Below, in pieces: positions 62,062-64,000 of a stretch of 64,000 nucleotides of DNA. The translations under genes were made by a program, and so were the position numbers. The notes under the pieces are model-generated. The model saw nothing but the letters and a program-made list of their open reading frames with translations, had not been told where the DNA came from and made no database searches. The stretch is from Sorangium sp051521495. Its GTDB lineage: Bacteria > Myxococcota_A > Polyangia > Polyangiales > Polyangiaceae. Numbering within the stretch: the stretch's first letter is position 1; each line of letters opens with the position of its first letter. The stretch spans positions 8,308,001 to 8,372,000 of the forward strand of contig NZ_CP150355.1 of assembly GCF_051521495.1 (NCBI RefSeq), in the 5' to 3' direction.

Positions 62062-62705
62062 GAGATCCAGTCCTCCTTGTCCAGGCAGCCGCTCGACGCA
62101 GGCTGCGCGCGTCCCCGAGCGCTGTCGCCCGCGGTCCTACGCGAGCGCTCGTCGGGTCATCCAGTACAGCGGCCCTCGACGTCACGACGACGCGGCGGAG
62201 CAGGCTCGGTCGCTTTCTGGTATCGAAGTTGCTAATGCAACATGAATACAAGAATCGATCCAGCCCCCGCGCGGGTCGTCGTGATGCGCCGCGCCTTTGT
62301 GGCCCAGAAGACGGAACAGGGGGGTGCCAGGTTCCGGGCGTCGTGACGAATTGTGGGGTTCGATCGCATGCCGCGAGACATCGGGGTGTCCTCCGGGCGC
62401 GCCCGGCGGGGCTACATGGCGTCTCTGTGAAGATCGTTCGTCGGAGGAATAAGCGTGTTTCCGCCTTGTTATTGCGGCGGCGTCGACTGCCCTATTCCCG
62501 CGCGAGCCCCGGAGCAGGCGCCGAGCAGCTGGCCGCTCGGCGTCCGCCGGACAGGCGCGCGCCTCGCCGGGCTCAGCGGCGCTCAGCGCTGCTGAACGAG
62601 CGTCGCGAGCGGCCTGAGGCTGGGGAGAGCAAGCGAGGAAGCCTGCAGGTCCTGAAGCGGGCTCGGCCGATCGCTCGGACGGCGCAGCAGCTCGTCAGAA
62701 GGAGC
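62062..62705. other. 644-bp intergenic region containing leader copy 2
   Basis: Beyond the leader described separately, 62062-62217 is the untranslated stretch before nirB, and 62508-62705 is high-G+C sequence with no credible gene, repeat or hairpin that I could identify. Confidence 0.5.
62218..62507 (-). promoter_or_regulatory. Leader region, copy 2, upstream of nirB
   Basis: Counterpart of 58441-58740. GGAAC-13-GTTCC lies at 62313-62335 with CCAGAAGAC beside it; CGTCGG.GGAATAAGCG at about 62440-62455; GACTGCCCT at 62485. Between the first two landmarks the spacing is 142 bp here and 144 bp in copy 1; between the last two it is 39 against 57. An inverted repeat GTTGCTAATGCAAC (62228-62241) sits at the place of ACTGATGCAGT in copy 1. 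The operon-proximal end lies about 160 bp before the nirB start. Confidence 0.72.
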
Positions 62706-63104
62706 CTAGAGGTCGCGTTCGAAGCCCGCGTATGCCGTGGGCGACTCGCGGACGAGCACCCGCAGCGTCGCGCCCGGGCAAGGCGCCTCGTCCGCGGGTA
62801 GCTTCGCAATGTCCGCGGCGAGCAGGCCTGCCACGTGCTCGGCCACGCGCTCGGTCGTGGAGGTGCGCCCGGGGAATGCCGGGTGCTCGTCGAGGTTCTG
62901 GTAGTCGATCGTGTCGAGCGCCCGGCGCAGCGACGCGTGCAGCGCGCCGATGTCCATCACCACGTGGTGCGGGCCGAGGGCCTTCGCGCGGATCTCGATC
63001 TCGACGGAATACGTCGCGCCGTGCATCCGGGTCGCCGGGCCGAAGAACGGATCGGAGAAGCTGTGCGCGATCATCACGTGATCGCTGACGCCGAGGAGGA
63101 ACAT
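62706..63104 (-). CDS. 6-pyruvoyl-tetrahydropterin-synthase/QueD-family protein, variant active site
   Basis: 132 residues. The T-fold pattern of PTPS/QueD is clear: SDHVMIAHSF with His14, RMHGATYSVEIEIRA with His28, VMDIGAL, TIDYQNLDEHPAF, and TSTTERVAEHVA. The canonical zinc triad needs a second His in HGH, but here the motif reads HGA (Ala30), and no catalytic Cys precedes it. I have seen this HGAT variant next to zinc-type alcohol dehydrogenases in actinobacteria and proteobacteria, where it is annotated as 6-carboxytetrahydropterin synthase. True pterin chemistry is uncertain. It starts 15 bp after the dehydrogenase stop, so the two form an operon. Confidence 0.8.
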   Translation of the reverse strand: MFLLGVSDHVMIAHSFSDPFFGPATRMHGATYSVEIEIRAKALGPHHVVMDIGALHASLRRALDTIDYQNLDEHPAFPGRTSTTERVAEHVAGLLAADIAKLPADEAPCPGATLRVLVRESPTAYAGFERDL

Positions 63105-63119
63105 GACGGTGGCGGGCCT

Positions 63120-64000
63120 CTAGGTAACCCCTCGCGTAGCCGATCGTGCGCCGTACCGGAAGACCGTCTGCAGCCGCGCCCCGGGCTCGGCCGCGAGCTC
63201 CGCGTACACGGACGGCGCCGCCTCGAGCGGGACGGGCGGGTCCAGCAGCGCGTCGAGCGCCGGGTCTTCGAGGACGGCGCGGACGAGCGCGAAGCGCCGC
63301 GCGTGGTCCCAGCGGGGCGCGCGCTCCGGCGGGATGATCGAGACCTGGCTCGCCCGCAGGCGCAGGCGCCGGCGGTGGAACTCCGCGCCGAGCGCGACCG
63401 GGCTCGTCCGCGCCCCATAGAATGATGCGACCGTCACCGTCGCCTCGCGCGCCGCGTGCGCGATCGCGCGATCGAGCTCCTCCGGATGGCCGGTCGCGGC
63501 GATCACGGCGTCCGCGTCGCCGCGCGGCCGATCCTCTTCGGGCCGGATCGCCGCGGCGGCGCCGAGCGCGAGGCCGGCCTGGCGCCGCCGCTCGCTCGGC
63601 TCGACGAGCCGGACCACGGCCCCGGCGCGCCGCGCGAGCGCCACGACGAGCAGCCCGACGACCCCGCCGCCGAGCACAACCACGGCGTCCCCGAGCCCCA
63701 CCCCCGCGTCCCACACGCACGTGATCGCGGTCTCGAGGTTCGCGGCCAGCACCGCGCGCTCGGGCGGGATCGAGCGTGGCAGGCCGCGCGCCGCGCCCGG
63801 CCCGAGCCGGTGGACGTCGCCGTGGGGCGCGAGCGCGAAGACGCGGTCGCCCGGCCCGAGCGCCGCGCCCTCGCCGCGGGCGACGACCTCGCCGACCCAC
63901 GCGTAGCCGTAGCGGCGCGGGTAGGTCGGCGCGCCTTCAGCGTCGAGCGACGGATCGAACGGCGTCGGCCCCTCGCCTCGAAAGAGCAGCAGCTCCGTCC
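63120..64000 (-). CDS. Zinc-type alcohol dehydrogenase (MDR family), start outside window
   Basis: The frame is open to the right edge, so the N-terminus is missing; about 293 residues are visible. The visible part starts at TELLLFRGEGPTPFD and continues YGYAWVGEVVARGEG, then GPGDRVFALAPHGD of the GroES-like domain. The Rossmann motif VVVLGGGVVGLLVVALARR and its acidic strand end VRLVEP follow. This is a medium-chain dehydrogenase without the usual structural Cys cluster in the visible part. Coupled to the PTPS-like gene; in other genomes this pair occurs with a GTP cyclohydrolase II, so a pterin-derived pathway is possible but unproven. Confidence 0.85.
   Translation of the reverse strand, partial: TELLLFRGEGPTPFDPSLDAEGAPTYPRRYGYAWVGEVVARGEGAALGPGDRVFALAPHGDVHRLGPGAARGLPRSIPPERAVLAANLETAITCVWDAGVGLGDAVVVLGGGVVGLLVVALARRAGAVVRLVEPSERRRQAGLALGAAAAIRPEEDRPRGDADAVIAATGHPEELDRAIAHAAREATVTVASFYGARTSPVALGAEFHRRRLRLRASQVSIIPPERAPRWDHARRFALVRAVLEDPALDALLDPPVPLEAAPSVYAELAAEPGARLQTVFRYGARSATRGVT

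Noticed and set aside
1..64000. tRNA, rRNA or insertion sequence
   Set aside because: I looked for T-loop signatures, conserved rRNA blocks and transposase motifs by eye and found none. A covariance-model scan would be needed to be certain about small RNAs.

Overview
The window is very G+C-rich with strong third-position G/C bias. It carries a eukaryotic-type Ser/Thr kinase, at least thirteen predicted lipoproteins (most with long Gly/Ser/Ala/Thr linkers behind the lipidated Cys), MopE-type metal-binding, CotH-kinase and beta-propeller proteins, and secreted polysaccharide-degrading enzymes. Together these point to a predatory or cellulolytic myxobacterium of the Sorangium/Polyangium type. 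This is inference from gene style; there is no rRNA in the window, and I found no tRNA.

Layout. 0-3 kb: end of a c-type cytochrome, a small membrane protein and an ABC-F ATPase. 3-12 kb: a kinase and TPR-protein pair, then three tandem paralogous beta-propeller lipoproteins sharing a CNA-(L/I)-IGLEVG start, with a MopE-like lipoprotein among them. 12-21 kb: a serine hydrolase, an orphan lipoprotein, a His-rich SBBP-type propeller lipoprotein, a decayed propeller gene, two paralogous Pro-rich envelope proteins, a lipoprotein nuclease and another lipoprotein. 21.6-22.2 kb: an array of 43-bp palindrome-bearing repeats interrupted by a hairpin-rich, MITE-like segment. 22-29.5 kb: metabolism (pgi, sucA, a thioesterase, speD, a POT peptide transporter). 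30-35 kb: three secreted or lipid-anchored proteins, including a copper-monooxygenase (PHM/DBH)-like lipoprotein and a CotH-kinase lipoprotein. 35-42 kb: small accessory genes (TIGR00027-type methyltransferase, MBL-like protein, AlkB-like dioxygenase, an ArsR regulator coupled to an SRPBCC-YCII fusion). 42-48 kb: GH5-like hydrolase, a repetitive Arg/Asp/Gly-rich disordered protein and a CE2-type esterase. 48-51.5 kb: thiol peroxidase, P450 and acyltransferase.

52.7-62.5 kb is a nitrogen-assimilation region, all on the minus strand. nirB-nirD encodes NADH nitrite reductase. A second operon encodes an HPP-family membrane protein (possible nitrite transporter), a NarI-like cytochrome b, a molybdopterin nitrate-reductase-like catalytic subunit, a four-cluster ferredoxin, a Tat-type Rieske protein and a small membrane protein. 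Both operons are preceded by diverged copies of the same roughly 290-bp leader. Between them lies a truncated copy of the HPP gene, translationally coupled to nirD. The simplest reading is that one ancestral leader-nirBD-HPP-nitrate reductase operon was split in two by tandem duplication and partial deletion, leaving both halves under related control signals. The right edge holds a non-canonical 6-pyruvoyl-tetrahydropterin-synthase homologue and a zinc-type alcohol dehydrogenase running off the window.

Several convergent gene ends carry strong G+C hairpins, and others carry short tandem repeats with palindromes. Low-A+T operator-like palindromes mark a few promoters.
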